From: Methylophaga sp.
Lineage (GTDB): Bacteria > Pseudomonadota > Gammaproteobacteria > Nitrosococcales > Methylophagaceae
Assembly (NCBI RefSeq): GCF_030651745.1
Contig: NZ_JAUSCC010000061.1
Location: 1-64,000, forward strand
DNA length: 64,000 nucleotides
Reading direction: 5' to 3'
Made by a program: the position numbers and the translations under genes. Every line of letters begins with the position of its first letter. Positions within the stretch are counted from its first letter, which is position 1. A model generated the notes under the pieces. That model was not told where the DNA came from, made no database searches, and worked only from the letters and a program-made list of their open reading frames with translations. This document shows positions 44,581 through 53,458 of this stretch, in pieces.

Positions 44581-46107
44581 ATGAGCAATGCTACGTCAGG
44601 GGGGAGCATGTTCGAGGTTATTAAAAAGTACCGGCATTTTCTATTGCCGCTCAGTTTGGTTGTGATATTTGATATCACCTTACTGGCAATGAACTATGGT
44701 ATTTCTGCTCAATTGGAAGCCTCGTCCATTAATATCAATATTTCCGGTCGGCAACGCATGCTGTCCCAGAAAATGACGAAATCGCTATTGCTGATGCATT
44801 ATCAGCAAGAACAAGGTTTAGATACCCAAGCGGCCTATCATGAAGTGATGGATGCCATGGCACTGTTTGATCAAACCCTGAAAGCGATGAGTTTTGGCGG
44901 AGAAACGCTTAGTGCTGATGGCCATTTGATCGAGGTTGGGCAGCTTAAAGAGACGGTTATTCAGAAAACGCTGATGCAATCACTGGCCTTGTGGGAACCT
45001 CTCTATCGCTCGATCCAACAGATGCAGCTTAGCGATTCCACATTGGACAAACTGGTTGATGCCATGGTGGCAGATAACCTGCAACTGCTTGCTTTAATGA
45101 ATAAATTGACCAATCAACTTGAAGCATCAGCCAAACGTCAGACCTATCTGTTACGTGGATTGCAGACCATAATCGTGATTCTGATCCTGTTGTCGTTTGC
45201 CATGGCGATTAACCGTTTGATTCGGCGTGAGCAATATTTCAGCAAGTTAATGGAGAAAAGCTCGGATATTGTTATTGGTATTAATTCCGCCACCAGTCGT
45301 ATTACCTTTATCAGTGCCTCGGTCAAATTATTGCTGCAAAACGATGAAATGTATTATCTGGGGCAGCCCTATCATCGATTATTCAGTCAGGAGTCCGCCT
45401 CGCGCATTTCACATTTATTGTTGCTGGCCAAGCGGTTTCGTCCTCTGCCTTATAGCCGGTGTGAAGTACAGCTGGTCAGAGCGGATAACGAGTTAATTGA
45501 TGCCGAAATGCTGCTGCAGCTGAATCGAAGTGAAGATGGTCGCACTATTGAACTCAGCGCTGATATTCGTGATATCACCGAACGTAAACAGCTGGAACTG
45601 GCGCTGACCGATATGGCCCATAAAGACAGCCTGACCGGTCTTGCCAATCGGGCACAGTTCAGTCTATTGGCGCATCAGGCTATTTTGCAGGCACAACGGA
45701 AAGGCAGTTCACTGGCGATGATGTTTATTGACTTGGATGACTTTAAATCAGTGAATGATTTATACGGGCATCATATCGGTGATGCGTTGCTGATTGAGGT
45801 GGCGCAGCGTATCAGTCAACGGCTGCGAGCGTGTGATACTGTCTTTCGGATTGGTGGGGATGAGTTTGTGGTGCTGCTCAGTGACGTATCACAAAACCAA
45901 CATATACAGGCAGTGGGAGAGAAAATCATTGCCACGCTGTCCGAACCGATGATGATTGAAGACTGCCCGTGTCAGGTGGGTGCCAGTATTGGTATTGCCC
46001 GCTATCCTGAGGATGGTGAAGACATAGATGCTTTATTGAAAGCGGCTGATGAAGCGATGTATCGGGTGAAACAATCCGGTAAAAATGCCGTGGCATTTGT
46101 CACCTGA
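44581..46107 (+). CDS. PilJ/NarX-like sensor diguanylate cyclase
   Basis: A 508-aa membrane protein. Helix 1 (~17-38) and helix 2 (~195-212) border a periplasmic helical domain that begins INISGRQRMLSQKMTKSLLL. This is the pattern of type IV pilus/PilJ N-terminal and NarX/NarQ nitrate-sensing domains, where the R-Q-R-M segment lies at the ligand site. A PAS-like region and a cyclase domain follow, with intact GGDEF and RACD inhibitory site. Placed between the nitrate transporter units, it probably couples nitrate or nitrite to c-di-GMP (inference). ATG 44608, after AGGGGGGAG, is an alternative start. Confidence 0.88.
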   Translation: MSNATSGGSMFEVIKKYRHFLLPLSLVVIFDITLLAMNYGISAQLEASSININISGRQRMLSQKMTKSLLLMHYQQEQGLDTQAAYHEVMDAMALFDQTLKAMSFGGETLSADGHLIEVGQLKETVIQKTLMQSLALWEPLYRSIQQMQLSDSTLDKLVDAMVADNLQLLALMNKLTNQLEASAKRQTYLLRGLQTIIVILILLSFAMAINRLIRREQYFSKLMEKSSDIVIGINSATSRITFISASVKLLLQNDEMYYLGQPYHRLFSQESASRISHLLLLAKRFRPLPYSRCEVQLVRADNELIDAEMLLQLNRSEDGRTIELSADIRDITERKQLELALTDMAHKDSLTGLANRAQFSLLAHQAILQAQRKGSSLAMMFIDLDDFKSVNDLYGHHIGDALLIEVAQRISQRLRACDTVFRIGGDEFVVLLSDVSQNQHIQAVGEKIIATLSEPMMIEDCPCQVGASIGIARYPEDGEDIDALLKAADEAMYRVKQSGKNAVAFVT

Positions 46108-46111
46108 ACAT

Positions 46112-46128
46112 TGCACAGCCATGGTGCG
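46112..46128 (+). promoter_or_regulatory. NtrC-like enhancer site upstream of narK
   Basis: TGCACA-GCCAT-GGTGCG matches the NtrC dyad in ten of twelve positions, five bases after the cyclase stop and ~83 bases upstream of the -24 element. Confidence 0.6.
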
Positions 46129-46209
46129 CTAAGCGCCAGTTTGATTTAAATAAGTGCATTAGATACTTGTTTAAAGTGTTCAATATAAGTTAAATCAATA
46201 GCTTATAAG

Positions 46210-46226
46210 TTGGCACGCTTCCCGCT
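46210..46226 (+). promoter_or_regulatory. Sigma-54 promoter of narK
   Basis: TTGGCACGCTTCCCGCT has a perfect -24 half and a -12 half of CCGCT instead of TTGCT, with ten bases between GG and GC. Predicted start near 46237. Confidence 0.7.
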
Positions 46227-46233
46227 TAAGAGG

Positions 46234-46269
46234 TTGACCAATGTTGGTCAAACGTTCTGAAGCGAGAAC
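46234..46269 (+). ncRNA. narK leader: tandem hexaloop hairpins
   Basis: TTGACC-AATGTT-GGTCAA (46234-46251) is a 6-bp stem with an A1/G4 hexaloop. Two bases later GTTCT-GAAGCG-AGAAC (46254-46269) is a 5-bp stem with another hexaloop (G at 4, but G rather than A at 1). The second hairpin reaches to 3 bases before the narK ATG and would cover its ribosome site. Tandem hexaloop hairpins are the binding target of ANTAR proteins. Confidence 0.45.
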
Positions 46270-46272
46270 TCC

Positions 46273-47739
46273 ATGTCTGCATCTACTCTAAAGTTTTTAT
46301 CCTTCAGCGGTAACAGCCGCATCTTACATCTCAGCTGGATGGCTTTTTTTATCAGTTTTGTGGTCTGGTTTAACCATGCACCGCTATTAGTTTCCATTAA
46401 AGAAACCCTTGGTCTCACTGATCAGCAAATCAAAACCTTATTGATCCTCAATGTCGCGTTGACTATTCCAGCTCGTATTGTTGTTGGGATGCTGGTCGAT
46501 AAATACGGTCCCAAAATCATGTATTCATTGCTGCTGGGCATTTCCAGCATGCTGTGTTTCTTTTTTGCGTTGGCCGATACCTTCGAGCAAATGGCCTTAG
46601 CTCGGTTTTTACTGGGTTTTGTCGGTGCCGGTTTTGTTATCGGTATCCGGATGATTTCGGAATGGTTTCCCGCTAAACAAGTTGGTCTTGCTGAAGGCAT
46701 CTATGGTGGCTGGGGTAATTTCGGTTCTGCAGCAGCAGCGATGAGTCTGCCGACTATTGCGTTGATGTTTGGTGGTGATGAAGGCTGGCGCTATGCGGTG
46801 GCTTTGACCGGTTTTATCGCATTGATTTATGCGTTTATCTATTACAACAGCGTTTCTGATACCCCTAAAGGGTCGACTTATTTCAAACCGAAAAAATCCG
46901 GTGCGATGGAAGTGACCAGTAAAGGTGACTTTTTGTTGTTAATCTTGATGACCATTCCAATGTATGGCGCTTTGGGATTGCTGGCATGGAAACTGTCTCC
47001 CAATGGCGTTGCCTTACTCTCCGAATCGATCACAGTGATGATTTATGCTGGTTTGGTGGTATTGTTTTTGTACCAGCTTTATCACATTTATCAGGTTAAC
47101 AAATCCATATTCCACACCCCGGTTCCGGAAATTCATCGCTATAAATTCAAGCAGGTGGCAGTGTTAAATATGGCCTATCTGGCGACGTTTGGTTCTGAGT
47201 TGGCGGTAGTATCAATGTTGCCATTGTTTTTCAGTGAAACCTTTAATATCACTGTAGTACAGGCTGGTTTACTGGCCTCTGGTTTTGCTTTTATGAATCT
47301 GGTGTCACGGCCAACCGGTGGTTACTTCAGTGATAAATTGGGCCGCAAACTGACGTTAACAATATGTCTGGCAGGCCTGGCAGTCGGCTATTTTGTGATG
47401 GGGCTGATAACCCCGGAATGGTTTATTGTATTAGCTGTATTGGCCACCATGTGCTGTTCTTTCTTCGTACAAGCCGGTGAGGGTGCGGTATTTGCGGTTG
47501 TGCCTTTAGTACAACGTCGTTTGACCGGACAAATTGCCGGTATGGCGGGAGCGTATGGTAATGTTGGTGCATTGTTATTTTTAACTGTTCTGTCAGTGGT
47601 TTCTGCCCAATTATTTTTCTGGGTGATTGCCGCAACTGCGGTAGTAACTTTGATTATCGTGCAATTTATGGATGAGCCACGCGGCCAGATGGCAGAAGTG
47701 TTGCCTGATGGCACCGTGCAAATGATCGACGTGCATTGA
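46273..47739 (+). CDS. narK: Nitrate/nitrite MFS transporter, NarK/NasA type
   Basis: A 488-aa inner-membrane transporter of the nitrate-nitrite porter family with about twelve helices. Nitrate signatures are present: [16 protein letters not shown] (~143-158) and [16 protein letters not shown] (~421-436). The substrate Arg areas are [17 protein letters not shown] and [19 protein letters not shown]. It provides a second nitrate uptake route besides the ABC transporter. Sigma-54 promoter and hexaloop leader upstream; a PP2C-kinase gene follows 15 bases later. Confidence 0.95.
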   Translation: MSASTLKFLSFSGNSRILHLSWMAFFISFVVWFNHAPLLVSIKETLGLTDQQIKTLLILNVALTIPARIVVGMLVDKYGPKIMYSLLLGISSMLCFFFALADTFEQMALARFLLGFVGAGFVIGIRMISEWFPAKQVGLAEGIYGGWGNFGSAAAAMSLPTIALMFGGDEGWRYAVALTGFIALIYAFIYYNSVSDTPKGSTYFKPKKSGAMEVTSKGDFLLLILMTIPMYGALGLLAWKLSPNGVALLSESITVMIYAGLVVLFLYQLYHIYQVNKSIFHTPVPEIHRYKFKQVAVLNMAYLATFGSELAVVSMLPLFFSETFNITVVQAGLLASGFAFMNLVSRPTGGYFSDKLGRKLTLTICLAGLAVGYFVMGLITPEWFIVLAVLATMCCSFFVQAGEGAVFAVVPLVQRRLTGQIAGMAGAYGNVGALLFLTVLSVVSAQLFFWVIAATAVVTLIIVQFMDEPRGQMAEVLPDGTVQMIDVH

Positions 47740-47754
47740 TAACGGGATAAGATC

Positions 47755-49467
47755 ATGCTGAAAGTCCGTTGCGGACAATATTCTCAGGCTGGCATCAAAG
47801 CTGAAAATCAGGATGCCATCGGTTTTTATGCCCCTGAGAATAGCTTGCTGCTGGAGAGTAAAGGTGCCATCTGCGCCATTGCCGATGGTATCAGCAGCAG
47901 CGAACAGGCACGTGAAGCCAGTCATGCTGCCATCACTGGCTTTATTGCCGATTATTTCAGTACCCCTGATACCTGGTCTGTTAAACAATCAGGTGGCAAA
48001 GTCTTAACCGCGATTAATGTCTGGCTATGCGGGCAGAGCCATCAATTTCGGGAAATGTCGCGCGGCTTTGCCACCACCTTTTCGGCGGTGATTATCAAAT
48101 CGATTACGGCTCATTTATTTCATGTCGGCGATGCCCGGATCTATTTGTTTCGCAACAATACGTTAGAGCAACTCACTCAAGACCACCGTATCAAACTTGA
48201 TGAAGGTAAGGAGTATTTGGGCCGGGCACTTGGTGTCGATTACGCACTGGAAATCGATTACAAAAACCTCAGTGTTGAGCAGGGTGACGTTTTTATATTA
48301 ATGACCGATGGGGTTTATGAATTTGTCACCGATAACATCATTAAAAAACTGGTTAGTGAAAATAGAGACCCTGAACAGTGTGCCAAAGCACTGTGCACTT
48401 TAGCGTTGCAAAACGGCAGTGGCGATAATGTCAGTTGCCAACTGTTTTGTATCGACCAGTTAGCGGAGCCAAAACCGGATGAAGTCTATGCAAAGTTAAC
48501 GGCTTTACCGTTCCCTCCGGAATTATATGAAGGTGTGATTCTCGATGGATACCGGGTATTGCGCGAATTGCATGCCAGCTCCACCAGCCAGCTATATCTG
48601 GCCATTGATACTGATAGCGGTCAAAAAGTTGTATTAAAAACACCATCAGTGAATTTTGAAGATGATCCGGCGTATCTGGAACGCTTCCAATTGGAAGAGT
48701 GGATAGGCAGGCGAATTGATAATGCCCATGTAGTGAGGATTGTCGAACAGCAGCGTCCACGACGCTTTTTGTATTATGTAATGGAATATGTCGCGGGCAA
48801 AACCCTGCAACAGAAACTGGATGATGAAGGACCATTGAGTCTGGGTGAAGTCCGGCAGATAGTGCCGCAGCTTATCTCCGGACTGCGGGCATTTCATCGG
48901 TTGGATATGCTGCACCAGGATCTCAAGCCCGGCAATATCATGCTTAGTGATGAAGGCGTGGTAAAAATTATTGATTTTGGCTCCACCCGCATCGCCGGTA
49001 TTGCTGATGTAGTTTCACCGATAAAACGTAAGACGTTACTGGGCACCAGAGAATATACAGCACCGGAATATCTGCTGGGTGAACAGGCGGGTGTGCAGGC
49101 CGATCAGTTCGCCTTGGGATCGATTATTTATAATCTGCTCAGTGGCCACTTGCCGTACGGCAAACAATTTGAGAAAGCCACCAATCGACAGGACTTGAGT
49201 CGGTTGAACTATCAATCGTTAATACAACTGCAAGCCGATATCCCGATCTGGGTTGATAAGGCTATTCAGAAATCGGTTCAGCTAAATCCACAACGTCGTT
49301 ATGAGGTCTTATCCGAGCTGCAAACTGATCTGGCAAAACCCAACCCGGCATTTTTACAGGATGAATATGTCCCGTTGATTGAGCGCCACCCATTACGATT
49401 CTGGCAAATGTTTGCTATTTTGAGCGTGGTGTTGAATCTTATTTTGCTCTATCAACTGCTGGGTTAA
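47755..49467 (+). CDS. Bifunctional PP2C-type phosphatase and Ser/Thr kinase
   Basis: A 570-aa fusion. Residues 1-~240 are a PP2C phosphatase (AENQDAIGF; AIADGISSSE; LFHVGDARIYLF; LMTDGVYEFV; GSGDNVSCQL). Residues ~265-530 are a Hanks-type kinase. The Lys of KVVLKTP is kept, the catalytic loop is HQDLKPGNIM instead of HRD, and IIDFGSTRI is the DFG. A C-terminal helix (MFAILSVVLNLILLYQL) anchors it in the membrane. Such fusions are commonly encoded beside narK-type nitrate transporters in gammaproteobacteria; the phosphorylated target is unknown. Confidence 0.93.
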   Translation: MLKVRCGQYSQAGIKAENQDAIGFYAPENSLLLESKGAICAIADGISSSEQAREASHAAITGFIADYFSTPDTWSVKQSGGKVLTAINVWLCGQSHQFREMSRGFATTFSAVIIKSITAHLFHVGDARIYLFRNNTLEQLTQDHRIKLDEGKEYLGRALGVDYALEIDYKNLSVEQGDVFILMTDGVYEFVTDNIIKKLVSENRDPEQCAKALCTLALQNGSGDNVSCQLFCIDQLAEPKPDEVYAKLTALPFPPELYEGVILDGYRVLRELHASSTSQLYLAIDTDSGQKVVLKTPSVNFEDDPAYLERFQLEEWIGRRIDNAHVVRIVEQQRPRRFLYYVMEYVAGKTLQQKLDDEGPLSLGEVRQIVPQLISGLRAFHRLDMLHQDLKPGNIMLSDEGVVKIIDFGSTRIAGIADVVSPIKRKTLLGTREYTAPEYLLGEQAGVQADQFALGSIIYNLLSGHLPYGKQFEKATNRQDLSRLNYQSLIQLQADIPIWVDKAIQKSVQLNPQRRYEVLSELQTDLAKPNPAFLQDEYVPLIERHPLRFWQMFAILSVVLNLILLYQLLG

Positions 49468-49472
49468 TGCCA

Positions 49473-49655
49473 TCAGATTTTTATTTTTTGATGGTGATTA
49501 AAAAACTTTGGAATGAGCTTTATGCGTTGCAGGCTTCGCATCAGTTTGCCAAATGGGAATAACCATTGAAAGGCCATCTGGATCAGCAGCGCCATCGCTA
49601 AAAAACCATGAAAGCTCAGTTTTAGAAATTGGTTAACAGGACGTTTCTTTCTCAT
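49473..49655 (-). CDS. Possible small membrane protein (60 aa)
   Basis: A short frame beginning MRKKRPVNQFLKLS with one hydrophobic stretch (FHGFLAMALLIQMAFQWLF) and a basic tail. A GGGG stretch lies 6 bases before the ATG. No family recognised. It is convergent with the kinase gene 5 bases away, and could be a chance frame. The rest of 49468-49846 holds an AT-rich CCATCA/TGATGG hairpin and the terminator at 49802. Confidence 0.35.
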   Translation of the reverse strand: MRKKRPVNQFLKLSFHGFLAMALLIQMAFQWLFPFGKLMRSLQRIKLIPKFFNHHQKIKI

Positions 49656-49801
49656 ATCGAACCCCACGATAAACAAGCATATTGTTAAACGTTAATACGC
49701 AGTCTTTAACAGCGTGGAGGCAAATTTAGCAGCAAAATCTTAATTCAAGCTGAAGGATTTTTTCCTGTTTCACAAAACTAGGATGGCGTTGTTTGAAATA
49801 C

Positions 49802-49828
49802 AAAAAAGCCGGGACGAATCCCGGCTTT
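49802..49828 (-). terminator. Terminator of the TetR-MDR-dehydrogenase operon
   Basis: AAAAGCCGGGA-CGAA-TCCCGGCTTTT forms an 11-bp stem; on the minus strand it is followed by further T. It is 18 bases after the dehydrogenase-lactonase stop. Confidence 0.85.
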
Positions 49829-49846
49829 TGAGAGTTTGGATAAGAC

Positions 49847-51781
49847 TTATTTAATCGGCAGGAAATACAGTTTTCCGGCTTTCATATCGGGCATCAGAAT
49901 ATGTTTACCATCTGCAGATAAGGCAATATCGGCAGCGGATTCATATTCGTCGGTGATAAGTTGCGGGGTGGCTTTAGGTTCATTCAATTGCCATACCTTA
50001 CCGTTAGCCCAGTCACTGATATACAAGAAACCATCAGTATCTCGAACCAGACCATCAGCGCCGCCAAAGCCGCTGTTTACTTTAGTGGCTTTGCCTTTGG
50101 CGATATCCAGCTGGAATAAATCACCGGTACCAAAATCAGCCACCAGCATTTTGTTGTAACCATCCATCAACAGACCATTGGGGCGTTTAATGCCTGATTT
50201 GGCATTGATGATTTCGCTGACTTTGCCATCGGCAGTGATTAGATAGATACCAGCATGTTTACCGTCATCGTCACCACTGTCAGATACATAGATATTGCCG
50301 TGACCATCGATTTCAACATCATTGAGAAACACGGGTTTACCGGGGAAACCATCAGCTTTGACCATCACTTCGCTTTGGCCATCAAGGCTGATTTTAACTA
50401 ACTGATCGACATCGGCAACATACAATGTGTTGTTAAACATATCGATGCCTTTTGGATCATTAAGGCCATCGACCAGTGTTTCAGTGCTGCCATCGGTGTT
50501 TACCACAGTCACTTTGCCATCGCCTTGTTTACCAAATTCGCCGATTTCTGTGACAAACACTCTGCCATCCGGATGGGCAATTGCTGATTCTGGCATCACC
50601 AGCCCTTCGACTGTTTTGGTGGAATGCGTCGCTGTTTTGGTTGTAGCAGCTTCTTCACCATAACTGACACGGTAAATCACACCATTAAAATCATCCGAGA
50701 CCAGAACTGAGCCATCTGGTAACTGCAATACATCAGTTGGACGACCCCAGGCTTCACCATCAACAAGCCAACCGTCAATAAAGGTTTCCTGGCCGCTGAC
50801 CTGATGATTGTCATCAAATGTGACTCGAACCAGTTGGTAGCCAACAGGCTCCGTGCGGTTCCATGATCCATGTTGGGCAATAATCACATCGCCTTTAAAG
50901 TCTTCCGGGAACATGTTGCCGGTGTAAAACTTCATACCAAGTCCGGCGGTGTGTGCCTGGAATTCTGCCACCGGGAAGGTGACATCTTTAGGTGGTGTTT
51001 TGTCTTTCCAGTCGTCATGTTGGGTATCGCCACCAACGTAATAAGGAAAGCCGAAATGCAAACCTTTTTCCGGCGCTGCATTAAGCTCTTCAGGTGGAAT
51101 ATCATCACCCAGCATATCGCCACCGTTATCAGTGAAATACAGCACACCGGTTTCCGGCTGGAAGTCCATGCCGACCGAGTTACGAATGCCTTCGGCATAA
51201 ATTTCGGCATCAGTACCATCCGGATTCATTCTGATAATGGTGGCCTCAATGCCTTCTACGTCACAGATATTACATGGTGCACCGACGGTGACATAAAGTT
51301 TGCCATCCGGTCCGAAATCAATATAACGCCAGCCGTGATGGGCTTTGTCGGGCAGATCTTCATAAATCACTTCGCGCATTTCTTTAAAAGGCAGTGTCAG
51401 ATCAAATCCGGGGGCAGCATAGCGGGCGATGCGGTTTTGCTCGGCCACATATAAATTACCCTGATACATGGCGACGCCGTTACCGACTTTAAGATCATCG
51501 AGAATGGTGACCACTTCATCCGCTTTACGGTCTTTATTGCGATCTACCACTGCATAGACTTTAGAACCACGGGTACCGACAAATACCGTGCCGGTGGATT
51601 GTCCGAGTGCCATTTGGCGTGCGCCCGGCACTTCGGCATACACTTCTACTTTAAAGCCCTCCGGTACATTGAGTTTATGCAGATTTTGTTCAACATCGGC
51701 AGCACCGGCAAAGCTGGCACCGCTGATTAAACCTAATGAAGCAAGCGTTAAAGTGCTAAGAGTTTTGAGGGTAAACTTCAT
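49847..51781 (-). CDS. Exported two-propeller protein: PQQ sugar-dehydrogenase-like plus SMP-30/gluconolactonase-like
   Basis: A 644-aa periplasmic protein with a signal peptide ending SFAGA. Residues ~30-375 resemble soluble PQQ-dependent aldose/sorbosone dehydrogenases: GRQMALG-like start, KAHHGWRYIDFGPDGKLYV, EGIRNSVGMDFQPETGVLYF, IAQHGSWNRTEPVGYQLVRV. Residues ~390-644 form a second beta-propeller of NHL/SMP-30 type (LNDPKGIDMFNNTLYVADVD; FLNDVEIDGHGNIYVSD). A dehydrogenase joined to a lactonase-like propeller would oxidise a sugar and open the lactone (inference). The ATG at 51781 is preceded by GGAG. Last gene of a TetR-controlled operon. Confidence 0.82.
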   Translation of the reverse strand: MKFTLKTLSTLTLASLGLISGASFAGAADVEQNLHKLNVPEGFKVEVYAEVPGARQMALGQSTGTVFVGTRGSKVYAVVDRNKDRKADEVVTILDDLKVGNGVAMYQGNLYVAEQNRIARYAAPGFDLTLPFKEMREVIYEDLPDKAHHGWRYIDFGPDGKLYVTVGAPCNICDVEGIEATIIRMNPDGTDAEIYAEGIRNSVGMDFQPETGVLYFTDNGGDMLGDDIPPEELNAAPEKGLHFGFPYYVGGDTQHDDWKDKTPPKDVTFPVAEFQAHTAGLGMKFYTGNMFPEDFKGDVIIAQHGSWNRTEPVGYQLVRVTFDDNHQVSGQETFIDGWLVDGEAWGRPTDVLQLPDGSVLVSDDFNGVIYRVSYGEEAATTKTATHSTKTVEGLVMPESAIAHPDGRVFVTEIGEFGKQGDGKVTVVNTDGSTETLVDGLNDPKGIDMFNNTLYVADVDQLVKISLDGQSEVMVKADGFPGKPVFLNDVEIDGHGNIYVSDSGDDDGKHAGIYLITADGKVSEIINAKSGIKRPNGLLMDGYNKMLVADFGTGDLFQLDIAKGKATKVNSGFGGADGLVRDTDGFLYISDWANGKVWQLNEPKATPQLITDEYESAADIALSADGKHILMPDMKAGKLYFLPIK

Positions 51782-51807
51782 GTCAGAATTCTCCATTGGG
51801 TAAACGA

Positions 51808-52806
51808 TTAGGCGTTTTTCGTGGTAACAACGATTTTGCCGATTTGTTGATTGGATTCCATGTACTGATGGGCAGCGACTATGTCATCCAGAGTAAAGGT
51901 TTTAGCGATAACCGGTTTCAGCTGACCTGCAGCGATACCTTGTTCGATAAATTCAATTCCGTGCTGTAGTCGTTTGGCATCCTGAGTTATTTCAAACAGT
52001 GTGTAGCCACGAACTGTCAGGCCTTTGCTTAAAGCGGCCAGTAGCGGGAAAGGTGTCATTTCAGTATCCAGTACACCATAGATAAACAATTGAGCAAAGC
52101 GGCCGCAGGCATCTGCCAATTCAGTTAACGCCGGACCGGCGACCGGGTCAAACACCATATCTGCACCTTTGCCGTCGGTTATAAGCTGAACCTGTTTGGC
52201 TATTTTGTCGGTTTCACTGACAATGACATGCTTTGCACCATGTTGTTCTAATGATGCTTTTTTAGCGGCAGTTCGTGTAATAGCGACAGGAATGGCGCCA
52301 ACCAGATTGGCGATCTGAATAGCAGCAAGCCCGACACTGCTTGAGGCAGCAGGAATCAACAAGGTCTGTCCGGCTGATAGATGACCGATATCAATTAATG
52401 CACCCCAGGCGGTGAGATATTGCATCCAGATAGCGGCTGCTTCTACATCTGAAAGGTTAGCTGGCTGTTTAACGATGGCATGAACCGGCAGAACGGCTTG
52501 TTCAGCATAAGTGCCATATTGATTCATCGAAAAAGCCGGGATCGCATTGACCTTGTCACCGATGTTGAACTGACTGACATTGCTGCCCAGTTGTTCAATG
52601 ACGCCTGAGGCCTCATAACCCAAACGGGCAGGAAGCTCGGGTGTTTCGAGATATTGACCACTGCGAAACATGACTTCGGCGCGATTGAGGCCAATGGTGT
52701 TCACCTTGATAAGCACTTCATCTGCTTTTGGGGCGGACAGATCCATATCATCCAATTGAATAACTTCTGGTCCACCTGTTTGATGGAAACGAGCGACTTT
52801 GCTCAT
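51808..52806 (-). CDS. Zinc-independent MDR alcohol dehydrogenase/quinone oxidoreductase
   Basis: A 332-aa medium-chain dehydrogenase/reductase of the zeta-crystallin (quinone oxidoreductase) kind. The GroES-like start has LNRAEVMFRSGQY and RLGYEASGVIEQLG. The Rossmann part has LIPAASSSVGLAAIQIANLVGA and GADMVFDPVAGPAL. Structural zinc cysteines are missing. It would use NADPH to reduce enones or quinones. It lies 26 bases upstream of the two-propeller gene and 30 bases downstream of tetR. Confidence 0.88.
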   Translation of the reverse strand: MSKVARFHQTGGPEVIQLDDMDLSAPKADEVLIKVNTIGLNRAEVMFRSGQYLETPELPARLGYEASGVIEQLGSNVSQFNIGDKVNAIPAFSMNQYGTYAEQAVLPVHAIVKQPANLSDVEAAAIWMQYLTAWGALIDIGHLSAGQTLLIPAASSSVGLAAIQIANLVGAIPVAITRTAAKKASLEQHGAKHVIVSETDKIAKQVQLITDGKGADMVFDPVAGPALTELADACGRFAQLFIYGVLDTEMTPFPLLAALSKGLTVRGYTLFEITQDAKRLQHGIEFIEQGIAAGQLKPVIAKTFTLDDIVAAHQYMESNQQIGKIVVTTKNA

Positions 52807-52836
52807 AAAGTACCTCCGGGAATATGATAATAAGAT

Positions 52837-53424
52837 TTAGCGGGCAATTAATACGCGGTCAAAAAGGGTATCAATAAAAGCCTGAAGGGGAGTGATGCTG
52901 GAATGCATTTTGGCGCGTAATATCGCACCTTGCCATCCCGACAATAAGAATTCGGACAGTTGTTCGGTGTTCGATGTTTCAGGTAATTCACCGCAATCGA
53001 TTGCGGCTGGAAGACATTGCCCGAACTGTTGTTTCCAGCCCTCAAAGACCTGATCCAGCCTGACTCGGAAAGTTTCATTCTGGCTGGAGAGTTCTTGTCC
53101 CAGTGTACCGATTAAACAACCTCGTTTACATTTATTGTCACGGATAGTGGCAAGTCCATTGTCCAGATAGTCACGGATCCGCTGCAGCGGACTGACATTT
53201 TCATTAGTCAGGAAATGTGTGATTTTATCGGCATAGGCAATGGCGAATTCGTCAATGATGGCAAGGCCAAAATCTTCTTTGCTGGCGAAATAATAATAGA
53301 AAGACCCCTTGGGTACGTCGGCGGTTTTTAATACGGTATTTAATCCCGTAGGATTAAAGCCATGGCTGCCAATCACCTCAGTGCCCACTTGAATCAATAA
53401 TTGTCTGGTTTCATTTCGTGTCAT
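52837..53424 (-). CDS. TetR-family regulator (AcuR/NemR-like)
   Basis: A 195-aa repressor-type protein. The HTH is at ~10-55 (GFNPTGLNTVLKTADVPKGS, then FYYYFASKEDFG). The ligand domain has CKRGCLIGTLGQEL with two nearby Cys, like NemR and AcuR, which respond to electrophiles or acrylate. The ATG lies only 2 bases from an operator palindrome and has no ribosome site, so the mRNA may be leaderless. It probably controls its own operon and the divergent catalase-like gene. Confidence 0.88.
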   Translation of the reverse strand: MTRNETRQLLIQVGTEVIGSHGFNPTGLNTVLKTADVPKGSFYYYFASKEDFGLAIIDEFAIAYADKITHFLTNENVSPLQRIRDYLDNGLATIRDNKCKRGCLIGTLGQELSSQNETFRVRLDQVFEGWKQQFGQCLPAAIDCGELPETSNTEQLSEFLLSGWQGAILRAKMHSSITPLQAFIDTLFDRVLIAR

Positions 53425-53426
53425 AT

Positions 53427-53441
53427 TAGACCGGTCGTCTA
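53427..53441. promoter_or_regulatory. TetR operator 1
   Basis: TAGACCGGTCGTCTA, an imperfect palindrome of the NemR-box kind (TAGAC...GTCTA). It is 2 bases from the tetR ATG, so bound repressor would block tetR expression. Confidence 0.7.
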
Positions 53442-53458
53442 GTTGTGTTGTCTAATAT

